Shown piece by piece: positions 1 to 7,994 of a stretch of 35,688 nt of DNA. Origin of the DNA: JAXHUH01 sp034211175 (GTDB lineage Bacteria > Actinomycetota > Acidimicrobiia > Acidimicrobiales > CAIXPF01). The notes beneath the pieces are model-generated. The model saw nothing but the letters and a program-made list of their open reading frames with translations. It made no database searches and was not told where the DNA came from. A program made the position numbers and the translations under genes. Location of the stretch: contig JAXHUH010000266.1 of NCBI GenBank assembly GCA_034211175.1, positions 1 to 35,688 on the forward strand, written 5' to 3'. Numbering within the stretch: the stretch's first letter is position 1; each line of letters opens with the position of its first letter.

Positions 1-296
1 GTGGTCCCGTCGTCGGCACCCTCGTCGGTGGTGGCGTCGTCGTCGGCGCCCTCGTCGGTCGTCTCGTCGTCGAGCGTGGTCGTCTCGGACGGCGGGAGCG
101 TGTCGAGCGTCGGGACCGGGCTGTCGTCGGTGCGGACCGAGCGGCCGTAGGCCACCAGCACGAGACCGAGCACGACGATCGCGACGATGACCGCCGGGAA
201 GGCGTAGTTGCGGCGCTGCTGTCCCGGCCGCGACGACTGCGCGGCACGGGCGGCGCGGGCGACGTTGCGGGACTTCTGGGGCTTGTCTTCAGCCAT
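1..296 (-). CDS. Membrane-anchored protein of unknown function, N-terminal part
   Basis: Starts at ATG 294-296 and runs off the left edge, leaving 98 codons. The visible part has a basic, Ala/Gln/Arg-rich cytoplasmic head (residues 1-30). One hydrophobic segment follows (about 31-50, core AVIVAIVVLGLVLVAYG). After that comes a low-complexity extracellular stretch rich in Thr, Asp and Glu (PPSETTTLDDETTDEG...). This is a type II or signal-anchor layout with a flexible linker, so any enzymatic domain would lie outside the window. A TACTGT box 9 nt before the ATG suggests a leaderless or near-leaderless transcript. The basic head followed by one membrane segment is also seen in actinobacterial peptidyl-prolyl isomerases and DUF3105 proteins, but nothing visible decides between these. 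Confidence 0.75.
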   Translation of the reverse strand, partial: MAEDKPQKSRNVARAARAAQSSRPGQQRRNYAFPAVIVAIVVLGLVLVAYGRSVRTDDSPVPTLDTLPPSETTTLDDETTDEGADDDATTDEGADDGT

Positions 297-305
297 GACG
301 CTCCG

Positions 306-311
306 ACAGTA
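306..311 (-). promoter_or_regulatory. Putative -10 box (TACTGT) for the left-edge membrane protein
   Basis: On the minus strand TACTGT ends 9 nt before the ATG at 296, and no Shine-Dalgarno sequence is seen. The same hexamer occurs before birA and before the GT2 gene in this window. The rest of 297-425 shows no other feature. Confidence 0.45.
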
Positions 312-425
312 CTCGGCATCCGGCCGAATCCGGACCACGTCGGGCGGGCGGATCGCCATCGCGGTCATCGACCTCCCACACGACCGACCTGAGCGCGCTT
401 GCGGCCACTCGGGGCGCGCCAGCCT

Positions 426-1658
426 TCACCGGCCGCGCAGCTCGGCGAACAGCTCCTCGTAGGACGCGGCCACCGCGGCGGGCGACGCCCATCCCTCGAC
501 GAACGATCGCCCGGCGGCACCGAGCCGCTCCCGTTCGTCGGGCCCGTCGACGAGGCGGGTCACCGCCGCGACGAACGGCTCGACCGTCTCGGGCGGCACG
601 CACAACCCGGCGCCCGCGCGCTCGACGACGTTCGCGACCTCGGTGCCCTCGTCGACACTGGCGACGACGGGGCGCCCGGCGGCGAGGATCGAGTAGAGCT
701 TGGACGGCACGCTCGATCGGGCGAGGCCCCGCTTGAGCGGCACGACGTGGATGTCACCGGCCGCGAGCACCTCACCGAGGCGCTCCCGGGGCTGGAGGCC
801 GACGAAGGTCACGTTGGTCATGCCCTCGGCCCGCGTGCGCAGGTCCTCGAGACCGGAGCCGCCGCCGTTGATCACGAACCGGACGTCGTCGCGGCCCGCG
901 AGGCGCTCGGCAGCGGCGAGCATCAGGTCGAGCGACTGGGACATGCCGACGTTGCCGGCGTACATGACGACGGTCGTGCCGTCGAGGCCGTGCTCGCGCC
1001 GGTAGCCGTTGTCGTCCGGGCGTTCGGGGCGGATGCGCTCGGTGTCGACGAAGTTGGGGATGACCCGCACCTTCGTGCGCTGGGTCGCCGGGAGCTTGGC
1101 GGCGACGTTGTCGGCGAGGTCGTCGCTCAGGACGGTGACCGCGTCGGCGCGCCGGTAGCTGAGCCGCTCCAGCCACCGGGCCGCGGCGATCGCCCGCTCG
1201 TTGCGGAGCACGCCGAGCTCGACGGCGACGTCGGGGAAGACGTCCTGGATGTTGAACACGAACGGGACCCGGCGGGCCCGGGCGACCGACCAGCCGGCCA
1301 TGCCGAGCGTCAGCGGCGGCGACATGGCGAGCACGACGTCGGGACGCTCACGGCGCACGGCCGCCATCACGGTGGCGAGCACGGTGAACCCGCCGAACGC
1401 CAGGGCGCGGGCGGGCACGTTCGACTTGTCGGTCGGGAACGGGTGGACCCGGGTGATGCGGCCCCAGTCGGTGTCCTCGTGGCGCACCGGCCGACCGCCC
1501 CAGCCGTCCTCCACCGCGTGGGAGAGGTACCAGGGCAGCGCCGTCACCACGTGGAGCCGGTGGCCGCGCTCGACGAGGCGGTCGGCGATGGCCGTCATCA
1601 CCTCGCCGGTCGGCGCGACGTCCGGCCGGAAGTGGGGGCACAGGACGGTGATCCTCAC
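426..1658 (-). CDS. Glycosyltransferase family 4, WcaI/WbuB-like
   Basis: A 410-aa GT-B fold enzyme that should transfer a nucleotide-activated sugar to a growing lipid-linked glycan at the cytoplasmic face. The N-terminal half has the PHFRPDVAPTGEVM opening and the ADRLVERGHRLHVVTALPWY strand-helix seen in WcaI/WbuB-type enzymes. The C-terminal donor domain has YAGNVGMSQSLD, FINGGGSGL-type and PSKLYSILAAGRPVVAS motifs; the last binds the nucleotide-sugar. GTG at 1656-1658 is chosen as start because MRITVLCPHFRP aligns with family starts and it overlaps the upstream stop by 4 bp (GTGA). A longer open frame upstream runs antisense-like through the next gene and has no family similarity. It is the last gene of a three-GT operon. 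The sugar and linkage cannot be read from sequence. Confidence 0.9.
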   Translation of the reverse strand: MRITVLCPHFRPDVAPTGEVMTAIADRLVERGHRLHVVTALPWYLSHAVEDGWGGRPVRHEDTDWGRITRVHPFPTDKSNVPARALAFGGFTVLATVMAAVRRERPDVVLAMSPPLTLGMAGWSVARARRVPFVFNIQDVFPDVAVELGVLRNERAIAAARWLERLSYRRADAVTVLSDDLADNVAAKLPATQRTKVRVIPNFVDTERIRPERPDDNGYRREHGLDGTTVVMYAGNVGMSQSLDLMLAAAERLAGRDDVRFVINGGGSGLEDLRTRAEGMTNVTFVGLQPRERLGEVLAAGDIHVVPLKRGLARSSVPSKLYSILAAGRPVVASVDEGTEVANVVERAGAGLCVPPETVEPFVAAVTRLVDGPDERERLGAAGRSFVEGWASPAAVAASYEELFAELRGR

Positions 1659-2797
1659 CGGGCCGCGCCTGCTGCGGTGCGGTACGCCCGCGCCAGCGCG
1701 GTGGCCGAGGACCGGGCGGAGAACGCCCGCGCCCGGCGGCGACCGGCGGTCGTCAGGCGTCGACGCAGCTCGGCGTCGGAGGCGATCTCGGACATGGCGT
1801 CGCTCCAGGCGCGTACGTCGGACGGTGGGACGAGCATCCCCGCGTCGCCCACGACCTCGGGCAGCGCGGTGGCGTCGGCGGCGACGACCGGGCAACCGTC
1901 GGCCATCGCCTCGAGGACCGGCGTGCCGAAGCCCTCGAAGGTGGACGGGAACAGTAGTGCCAGCGCGCCGCGGACCAGGGCATCGAGCTCGGGGCGGGGG
2001 ATGCGGCCCACGCGGTGGACCCGCGCCTCCATGCCCCGGGCCCGGATCCGCTCGACGAGTGCGTCCTCGGCGGCGTCGGCCCGCCCGGTGAGGACGAGCT
2101 CGACGTCGGGGTCGGCCATCTCCGCGAGTGCGTCCACCAGCACCGTGTGGTTCTTGTGGGGCCAGGTGGCGGCGGGGTACACGAACCACCGGGGGCCGAT
2201 CCCGTGGCGGGCCCGGACCTCGTCGATCGGGGCCACGTCGCCGGTTCGGGGGCCGAGCCCGGGTGCGACGAGGCGGATGCGGTTGGCGTCGATCCCGAAG
2301 CGCCGGATGAGGTCGGCCCGCACGGTGGCGGTGAGCGTGATGACCAGGTCGGCCGAGCGCACCGAGGCGGGCACGGTCAGCCGGGTGAACACCCGCTTGG
2401 CCAGCGAGAAGTTCTCGGGCATCACGAACGGCTGGAGGTCGTACACGGTGAGCACCGTGGGGCGCCCGGGCCACAGGGCGGGCACGAACCCGCCGGCGTG
2501 GTGGAGGACGCGACGGCGGTCCCGCAGGGCGCGCTGCACGAGCCACGACGACTGTGCGGCGACCCGCAGCGGCTTGAGCCGGCCCGACAGCGGCAGGGTC
2601 CGGACCGGGAACGTCTCCGCCAGCCACGGGTGGGCCTCGACCAGCGCATCGAGTGCGTAGACGGTGAGGTCGATGTCGGGCGGGTCCAGCTCGGCCAGCC
2701 CGGCGAGGAGCCGGACGGTGTACTCCTCGCTGCCCCCGACCACACCGGGCACGAGCCAGGTCAGGTCGAGCCCGACCCGCAGCGGCGTCGTGCTCAC
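1655..2797 (-). CDS. Glycosyltransferase family 4
   Basis: A 380-aa GT4 enzyme and the middle gene of the minus-strand GT operon. The N-terminal acceptor domain begins LRVGLDLTWLVPGVVGGSEE, with the Gly-rich loop common to GT4 enzymes. The C-terminal domain has FVYPAATWPHKNH (the donor-domain start with a Lys), LLFPSTFEGFGTPVLEAMA and PVVAADATALPEVVGDAG. Here E-x7-E (EGFGTPVLE) is the family's nucleotide-sugar signature. GTG at 2795-2797 overlaps the preceding gene's TGA (GTGA), and this gene's TGA overlaps the next GTG, so translation is probably coupled. The FGTPVLEA/LPEVVGD signature is typical of mannosyl- and rhamnosyl-type transferases, but the substrate is not known. Confidence 0.9.
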   Translation of the reverse strand: MSTTPLRVGLDLTWLVPGVVGGSEEYTVRLLAGLAELDPPDIDLTVYALDALVEAHPWLAETFPVRTLPLSGRLKPLRVAAQSSWLVQRALRDRRRVLHHAGGFVPALWPGRPTVLTVYDLQPFVMPENFSLAKRVFTRLTVPASVRSADLVITLTATVRADLIRRFGIDANRIRLVAPGLGPRTGDVAPIDEVRARHGIGPRWFVYPAATWPHKNHTVLVDALAEMADPDVELVLTGRADAAEDALVERIRARGMEARVHRVGRIPRPELDALVRGALALLFPSTFEGFGTPVLEAMADGCPVVAADATALPEVVGDAGMLVPPSDVRAWSDAMSEIASDAELRRRLTTAGRRRARAFSARSSATALARAYRTAAGAAR

Positions 2798-3894
2798 CCC
2801 GCCACCTCCCGATAGGCGGCCACGGTCAGCGAGGCCGTCCGCTCCCACGTGTGCTCGGCGGCGCGACGACGACCGGCGTCGGCGAGCGCGGCCGCGTGGG
2901 CCTCGTCGTCGAGCACGCGGGCGAGCGCGGCCGTGATGGCGGCGGTGTCGCGGGGGTCGACGAGCTCGCCGGCGCCGGCGGCGACCTCCTCGGTCGACGT
3001 GCCCGTCGAGGTGACCACCGGGGTGCCGTGGCGCATCGCCTCGAGCACGGGGAGCCCGAAGCCCTCCCGCAGGCTCGGGTAGCAGAGCACCTCGGCCCCG
3101 GCGAGGAGGGCGTCGCGCTCGACGGCGGGCACGAACCCGCAGACGACGACGCGATCGCCGAGGGCGCCGATGCGCTCGGACAGGTCGGGGCCCCAGCCGG
3201 GCGGGCCGACGAGGGCGAGGCGAACGTCGTCGCGGTCGAGGGCGGCGAACGCGTCGAGGAGGCGGGGCAGGTTCTTGCGGGGCTCCGCGGTGCCGACCCA
3301 GACGACGTAGCGACCGTCGAGGCCGTGGCGGGCTCGGGCGGCGGCGACAGCGTCCTCGGCGACGTCGTCGCCGCCGACGCCGAGCGGCACGACCCGGAGC
3401 CGTTCGGGTGCGAACCCCTCGGCGATGCAGTCGGTGAGGGTCGCCTCCGACGAGCACAGCACGAGGTCGGCCCGGGCGCGGGCCGCGGCGACGCAGGCCC
3501 GCAGGAAGGACACGCCCCGGCGGGTGAACTGGGTGGGGTCGTGCACGAAGGCCAGGTCGTGGAAGGTCACCACGAGCGGCGCGGAGCGCGGTGGGACCGC
3601 GTAGCCGGTGGCATGGATGACGTCGACGGGACCGGTCGCCCGCTGCACCGACGGCCAGCGGAGCCGGCGCCACGACTCGTAGAGGGCGAGGCGGGGCAAC
3701 GGCAGATGGTGGACCGCCACCGGGGGCGAGTACGCCTCGTCGGGTTCGTCGCGGTGGCGGGCGGCGACACCGACGAGCTCGACGTCGGGGCCGGCATCGA
3801 TGGCCCGCCCGGCGTCGATCGCCGCCCTGGCCGTGCCGCCGGGCACCCGGTGCCAGCACTGCTCGAGCGTGTACGCGACACGCAGGCTCCTCAC
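2794..3894 (-). CDS. Glycosyltransferase family 4
   Basis: A 366-aa GT4 enzyme and the first gene of the three-GT operon. It starts at GTG 3892-3894, reading MRSLRVAYTLEQCWHRVPGG. The RVPGGTAR loop is the N-terminal Gly-rich loop. The donor domain begins near residue 190 with VVWVGTAEPRKNLPRLLDAF, a motif diagnostic of this GT4 subgroup. It continues with LCYPSLREGFGLPVLEAMRHG and PVVTSTGTSTEEVAAGAG. The product should act on the cytoplasmic face in polymer assembly. Its paralogue at 1655-2797 has the same architecture, so the pair may add successive residues. A stem-loop at 3975-4005 separates it from the sugar-nucleotide genes, so it probably has its own promoter. A weak CAGACT box (minus strand, 3955-3960) would give a leader of about 50 nt. 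Confidence 0.9.
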   Translation of the reverse strand: MRSLRVAYTLEQCWHRVPGGTARAAIDAGRAIDAGPDVELVGVAARHRDEPDEAYSPPVAVHHLPLPRLALYESWRRLRWPSVQRATGPVDVIHATGYAVPPRSAPLVVTFHDLAFVHDPTQFTRRGVSFLRACVAAARARADLVLCSSEATLTDCIAEGFAPERLRVVPLGVGGDDVAEDAVAAARARHGLDGRYVVWVGTAEPRKNLPRLLDAFAALDRDDVRLALVGPPGWGPDLSERIGALGDRVVVCGFVPAVERDALLAGAEVLCYPSLREGFGLPVLEAMRHGTPVVTSTGTSTEEVAAGAGELVDPRDTAAITAALARVLDDEAHAAALADAGRRRAAEHTWERTASLTVAAYREVAG

Positions 3895-3974
3895 CGGCCG
3901 CGACGAGCCACCGCAGTGGCGGGAGCGTGGAGATCGGCCCGGGTCACGCTCCCCAGTCTGGCCGAACGCGCCAC

Positions 3975-4005
3975 GGCGGACGGAACCGCACGGGTCCCGT
4001 CCGCC
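3975..4005 (-). terminator. Stem-loop after the UDP-xylose synthase gene
   Basis: A 9-bp perfect GC-rich stem (3975-3983 paired with 3997-4005) with a 13-nt loop lies 15 nt past the UXS stop codon. There is no clear U-tract, which is common for high-GC actinobacterial terminators. It divides the Ugd/UXS unit from the GT4 unit. Confidence 0.5.
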
Positions 4006-4019
4006 ATGTCAGACGCGCA

Positions 4020-4964
4020 CTAGCTCACATCGGCGAGCTTCGTCCGGAAGTACTCCGCGGTGCGGGCCAGGCCCTCGCGCAGCGCGACCTGGGGCTCCCA
4101 GCCGATCACCTGGCGGGCCAGGGTGATGTCGGGACGCCGTTGGGTGGGGTCGTCCATCGGGAGCGGCTCGTGGATCACCGGCGAGGACGAGTCGGTCACC
4201 TCGAGCACGAGCTTCGTCAGCTCGTTCATGGTGAACTCGCCCTCGTTGCCGATGTTCATCGGCCCGACGTGGTCCGAGTCGAGCAGCGCCAGGATGCCCC
4301 GCACCTCGTCCTCGACGAAGCAGAAGCTGCGGGTCTGGGTGCCGTCGCCGTAGACGGTGAGCGGCTCGCCCCGCAGGGCCTGGCACAGGAAGTTGGACAC
4401 GACGCGCCCGTCACCGGGGCGCATGCGCGGACCGTAGGTGTTGAAGATGCGCACGATCCGCACGTCGAGGCCGTGGGCGTTGTGGTACGCCATCGTCATC
4501 GCCTCGGCGAACCGCTTCGCCTCGTCGTAGACCCCACGGGGACCGACCGGGTTCACGTGGCCCCAGTAGATCTCCGGCTGCGGGTGCACCTTCGGGTCGC
4601 CGTAGACCTCGCTGGTCGACGCCAGGAAGAACTTGGCGCCCTTCTGCTTGGCGAGGCCGAGGCAGTTGTGGGTCCCGAGGCTGCCGACCTTGAGGGTCTG
4701 GATCGGCATGTCCAGGTAGTCCTTCGGCGACGCCGGGCTGGCGAAGTGCAGCACGGCGTCGACGTCCCCGTGCACCCAGACGTACTTGGAGACGTCGTGG
4801 TGGTGGAACTCGAAGCGTGAGCTCGGGAGCAGGTGCTCGACGTTGGCGATGTCGCCCGTGAGCAGGTTGTCGATGCAGATGACCTCGTCGCCGCGCTCGT
4901 GGAGCGCGTCGCAGAGGTGGCTGCCCAGGAAGCCGGCCCCGCCGGTGACGACGACCCGGGCCAT
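4020..4964 (-). CDS. UDP-glucuronate decarboxylase (UDP-xylose synthase)-like SDR
   Basis: A 314-aa extended short-chain dehydrogenase with bound NAD. It most likely converts UDP-glucuronate to UDP-xylose by oxidation, decarboxylation and reduction. The nucleotide-binding loop GGAGFLGSH is at residues 8-16. The catalytic set is visible as STSEVYGDP (116-124) and the Y146xxxK150 pair in YDEAKR. RIFNTYGPRMRPGDGRVV and FCFVEDEVRGI are typical of UXS enzymes. Length fits the soluble bacterial form. The ATG overlaps the TGA of the upstream UDP-glucose dehydrogenase gene (TGATG). That enzyme makes UDP-GlcA, the exact substrate proposed here, which supports decarboxylase over a 4-epimerase. A dTDP-glucose dehydratase or UDP-glucose epimerase is less likely. 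UAG stop. Confidence 0.85.
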   Translation of the reverse strand: MARVVVTGGAGFLGSHLCDALHERGDEVICIDNLLTGDIANVEHLLPSSRFEFHHHDVSKYVWVHGDVDAVLHFASPASPKDYLDMPIQTLKVGSLGTHNCLGLAKQKGAKFFLASTSEVYGDPKVHPQPEIYWGHVNPVGPRGVYDEAKRFAEAMTMAYHNAHGLDVRIVRIFNTYGPRMRPGDGRVVSNFLCQALRGEPLTVYGDGTQTRSFCFVEDEVRGILALLDSDHVGPMNIGNEGEFTMNELTKLVLEVTDSSSPVIHEPLPMDDPTQRRPDITLARQVIGWEPQVALREGLARTAEYFRTKLADVS

Positions 4965-6235
4965 CAGCGCCGTCCGATGCCCTGGTAGGTGAACCCGCGG
5001 CGCAGGACCGACGAGCGGTCGAGCAGGTTGCGTGCGTCGACGATGCGGGGCTGGCCCATCAGCTCACGGACCTTGTCCATGTCGAGCCACTTGAACTCGT
5101 CCCACTCGGTGAGCACGACGAGGACGTCGGCGCCCTCGCACGCGGCGTAGGGGTCGTCGACGACCTCGATGCCCTCGAGGTCGTGCTTGATCGCCGGGTC
5201 GTAGCCCCGCACCAGCGCACCGCGGGAGGTGAGCCGGCCGAGGATCTCGAGCGACGGCGAGCACCGCAGGTCGTCGGTGTTGGCCTTGAACGTCAGGCCC
5301 CAGGCGGCGATGCGCACGCCGTCGACCGAGCCGCCGGCCATCTTGACGACCTTCTCGGCCGTGCGGTCGAACTGCTCGTCGTTGACCTCGATGACGCCGC
5401 GCAGGAGCCGGAAGTCGTAGCCGGCGTCCTCGGCGATGCGGTGCATCGCGATGGTGTCCTTCGGGAAGCACGAGCCGCCCCAGCCCGGGCCGGGACGCAG
5501 GAACTCGTGGCCGATGCGCTTGTCGTAGCCCATGCCGAGGACGACGTCGTTGACGTCGGCACCGACGGCCTCGCACACCGCGGCGACCGCGTTGACGAAC
5601 GAGAGCTTCGTCGCGAGGAACGCGTTGCACGCGTACTTGATCGTCTCGGCCGAGGCCGGATCGGTCACCATCAGCGGCGCCGGGACCCCGACGTACAGCG
5701 AGGCGACGCGCACGGCGGCCGACTGGCTGTCGGAGCCGATGACGACCCGGTCGGGCTTGAGGAAGTCGCCGACCGCGGCGCCCTCGCGGAGGAACTCGGG
5801 GTTCGACACGACGGCGATGTCGCTGCGGGCCAGCGCACGCTCGACGACCCGGGTCGAGCCGACGGGAACGGTCGACTTGTTGATCACCACGGCGTCGGGC
5901 TGGAGCACCGGGCCGATCTCGCGAGCCGCGGCCTCGATGTAGCTGAGGTCGGCGGAGCCGTCCGCGCCTTCGGGCGTGGGAACGCACAGGTAGGCGAACT
6001 CGCAGTGCCGGGCCGCGTTCGCGGCACCGAGCACGAAGCGGAGCCGCCCGGCCGACACCCCCTCCTCGACGATCCGGTCGAGGCCCGGTTCGAGGATCGG
6101 GATCTCGCCGCGGTTCAGTGCCTCGACCTTGTCGCGGTCGATGTCGGCACAGATCACGTCGTGGCCGAGGTGCGCGAAGCACGCGCCCGTCGTCAGCCCG
6201 ACGTACCCCGTGCCGATCACGGCGATCTTGCTCAT
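4964..6235 (-). CDS. ugd: UDP-glucose 6-dehydrogenase
   Basis: A 423-aa NAD-dependent enzyme that oxidises UDP-glucose twice to UDP-glucuronate. The Rossmann motif GTGYVG is at residues 8-13. The linker region has K200 and N204 (TIKYACNAF). The catalytic cysteine is C256 in GPGWGGSCFPKD. The C-terminal UDP-binding domain includes AWGLTFKANTDDLRCSPS. Length matches the TuaD/Ugd family. It starts at ATG 6233-6235, preceded by a purine-rich AAAGGTGG site about 11 nt upstream. It is the first gene of a two-gene operon with the UDP-GlcA decarboxylase. GDP-mannose dehydrogenase is the main alternative; the UXS partner favours UDP-glucose. Confidence 0.93.
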   Translation of the reverse strand: MSKIAVIGTGYVGLTTGACFAHLGHDVICADIDRDKVEALNRGEIPILEPGLDRIVEEGVSAGRLRFVLGAANAARHCEFAYLCVPTPEGADGSADLSYIEAAAREIGPVLQPDAVVINKSTVPVGSTRVVERALARSDIAVVSNPEFLREGAAVGDFLKPDRVVIGSDSQSAAVRVASLYVGVPAPLMVTDPASAETIKYACNAFLATKLSFVNAVAAVCEAVGADVNDVVLGMGYDKRIGHEFLRPGPGWGGSCFPKDTIAMHRIAEDAGYDFRLLRGVIEVNDEQFDRTAEKVVKMAGGSVDGVRIAAWGLTFKANTDDLRCSPSLEILGRLTSRGALVRGYDPAIKHDLEGIEVVDDPYAACEGADVLVVLTEWDEFKWLDMDKVRELMGQPRIVDARNLLDRSSVLRRGFTYQGIGRR

Positions 6236-6284
6236 TGTTGGTAGCCCACCTTTCGATGAGGGTCGCGCCGTTCCCCCCGGCAGC

Positions 6285-6290
6285 AGGGTA
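6285..6290 (-). promoter_or_regulatory. Putative -10 box (TACCCT) for the ugd-UXS operon
   Basis: The minus strand reads TACCCT about 50 nt before the ugd ATG, followed by a leader ending in an AAAGGTGG ribosome-binding site. No confident -35 is seen. The box abuts the stem-loop that ends the LCP gene. Confidence 0.3.
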
Positions 6291-6291
6291 T

Positions 6292-6312
6292 CGGCGCGGA
6301 GGCTCCGCGCCG
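6292..6312 (-). terminator. Stem-loop after the LCP gene
   Basis: A 9-bp perfect stem (6292-6300 with 6304-6312) has a 3-nt loop. It lies about 50 nt downstream of the LCP stop on the minus strand and ahead of the ugd promoter region. There is no U-tract. Confidence 0.5.
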
Positions 6313-6361
6313 CCCGGCTCGCCGGTCCTGACGACGTGTCTGGTGCGTTGGGGGTGTCAGC

Positions 6362-7900
6362 TCAGTTGCAGGTCGCGACGCCCTCGGGCTCCGCCGGCAC
6401 CTGGCCGAGCACGGTGGTCGTCGTCGTCGAGGTGGTGGTCGTCGTCGGCCGCGACGTCGTGGACGTCGGCTCGCCGCCAGACCGGACCGGTTCGTCGAGC
6501 ACTCCACCGTACGTGGCGCCGGTGACGACGACGACCTCCGTGGGGTCGAGATCGTCGTCACTGACGACCCGGACCGCCCCTTCCAGGTAGGACCGCACGA
6601 GTGCGGCGGACGCAGCGGCGTCGTCGCCGTGGCGGACCTCGGTGAGCGCGTGCCCGGACTCGTCCGCGTCGGCGACGCCGTCGACCACGAAGCCGGCGTC
6701 CTCGAAGGCGTCGCCGACCTCACCCGCCTGGCCGCGCAGGCCGGTGCCGTTGAGCACCGTGAGCTCGACGTCCTCGGGCTCCACGTCCACGTCGTCGGAG
6801 GCGGGGTCGCCGGACGAGGCGTCGTCGAACGACGGGCCGCCGTCGCCATCCCCATCGTCGGCATCCGAGTCGTCGGTGCCGGTCGCGCCGACCCCCCGGA
6901 ACACGTCGAGCACCGGCTGGGCCTGGTCCTCGAGGAGCCGCACGATCGACGCGCCGCCGACCGTGTCGAAGGAGACGGGCAGTGCGTACGTCTCGAGGCT
7001 CCGGGGGTCGAAGTCCCCGAAGTCGCGGGCGAGGTCGACCAGGTCACCCGGCGTCAGGCGCTCGTCGACGGTCACGGCGTCGAGCCCGACCTCGACGAGC
7101 TGGTCGAGCGTGATCGGGTTGCGGACCCCGCGGCTGATCGCCCGGGACATGGCCCGCTTGATGAAGTCCTGCTGGCGGCTGATCCGGCCGAGGTCGCCGG
7201 AGCCGTCGGTGCGCCACCGGTCGCCGTCGAACCACTGGAACGCCCGTGAGCGGGCGTAGGCGAGCGACTGGTCGGGGTCGAGCACGACGCAACCCTCGGT
7301 GTCGACCGCCAGGCCCGAGCGCAGGTCCCGCATGGGGTACTCGGCGTAGATCGGAACACCGTCGATCGCCGCGACCAGGTCCTTGAACCCGGCCAGGTCG
7401 ACCTGGACGTAGTGGTTGACCTCGATGCCGAACGAGTCGTTGATGGTCTCGATCAGCGTGTCGGGGCCGCCCACCGAGTAGGCGGCGTTGATCCGCTGGT
7501 TGCTGCCGGTGCCGGCGATCGGGAGCCACAGGTCGCGGGGCAGCGACAGGAGCGCGGCGCGCTCGGCGGCCGGGTCGACCCGCAGGAGCATGATCGTGTC
7601 GGTGAGCTGCGACCCCACGTTGCGGCCCGCGAGCACGGGATCGTCCTCGTCGAGCTCCTCGGCGTTGTCGGTGCCGACGATCAGGAACGTGCGCACGCCC
7701 GAGGTGGCGGCACCGGCCTCCGCCGTCGGCGCCAGCACGTGGCCCAGCGCCACCCGCTGCAGCCGGCCGACGCGGTTGCCCACGTATCCGAGCCCGATGG
7801 CCGTGGCCAGGCACACGACGATCAGCAGGATGTTGAACCCGATGAGAAGGCGCTGCGGCCAGGTGCGGCGCAGGCGCGCGCCCGGAGCGACCTCGACCAC
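6362..7900 (-). CDS. LCP-family (LytR-CpsA-Psr) glycopolymer transferase with LytR_C domain
   Basis: A 512-aa membrane-anchored protein. LCP enzymes move lipid-pyrophosphate-linked glycopolymers onto peptidoglycan or other wall acceptors outside the membrane. Residues about 18-41 form the membrane anchor. The LCP domain follows with DTIMLLRVDP, LLSLPRDLWLPI, RINAAYSVGGP, VDLAGFKDLVAAIDGVPI and LAYARSRAF; the Arg and Asp residues in these motifs bind the pyrophosphate. A LytR_C domain (about 372-457, core VELTVLNGTGLRGQAGEV) is joined by an acidic Asp/Gly linker. The tail is Thr-rich and ends in ATCN. GTG at 7898-7900 is preferred because TAGCCT lies 8 nt upstream; ATG at 7930 is an alternative adding 10 residues. 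It is the likely final ligase for the polymer made by the surrounding genes. Confidence 0.9.
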   Translation of the reverse strand: MVEVAPGARLRRTWPQRLLIGFNILLIVVCLATAIGLGYVGNRVGRLQRVALGHVLAPTAEAGAATSGVRTFLIVGTDNAEELDEDDPVLAGRNVGSQLTDTIMLLRVDPAAERAALLSLPRDLWLPIAGTGSNQRINAAYSVGGPDTLIETINDSFGIEVNHYVQVDLAGFKDLVAAIDGVPIYAEYPMRDLRSGLAVDTEGCVVLDPDQSLAYARSRAFQWFDGDRWRTDGSGDLGRISRQQDFIKRAMSRAISRGVRNPITLDQLVEVGLDAVTVDERLTPGDLVDLARDFGDFDPRSLETYALPVSFDTVGGASIVRLLEDQAQPVLDVFRGVGATGTDDSDADDGDGDGGPSFDDASSGDPASDDVDVEPEDVELTVLNGTGLRGQAGEVGDAFEDAGFVVDGVADADESGHALTEVRHGDDAAASAALVRSYLEGAVRVVSDDDLDPTEVVVVTGATYGGVLDEPVRSGGEPTSTTSRPTTTTTSTTTTTVLGQVPAEPEGVATCN

Positions 7901-7908
7901 GGCCCTGC

Positions 7909-7914
7909 AGGCTA
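7909..7914 (-). promoter_or_regulatory. Putative leaderless -10 box (TAGCCT) for the LCP gene
   Basis: The minus strand has TAGCCT followed by 8 nt and then the GTG at 7900, so transcription would begin at or next to the start codon. This supports the GTG over the upstream ATG at 7930. Confidence 0.5.
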
Positions 7915-7982
7915 CCAGTGCGGCGAACATCGAACGCGCGATGCGCAACGAGGTTCGGCCGCCACGCAGTGCCCCGTTCTGC

Positions 7983-7988
7983 GAGGCT
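7983..7988 (+). promoter_or_regulatory. Possible -10 box (GAGGCT) for the aminotransferase gene
   Basis: GAGGCT ends 6 nt before GTG 7995. It departs from TANNNT at its first base, so support is weak. No ribosome-binding site is present, which fits the leaderless pattern elsewhere in the window. Confidence 0.3.
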
Positions 7989-7994
7989 CGGGGT

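Noticed and set aside
426..2627. 733-codon open frame joining the first GT4 to sequence upstream
   Set aside because: Only the part after GTG 1658 matches GT4 enzymes. The upstream part is an off-frame reading of the next GT4 gene, which is itself complete and coupled by GTGA.
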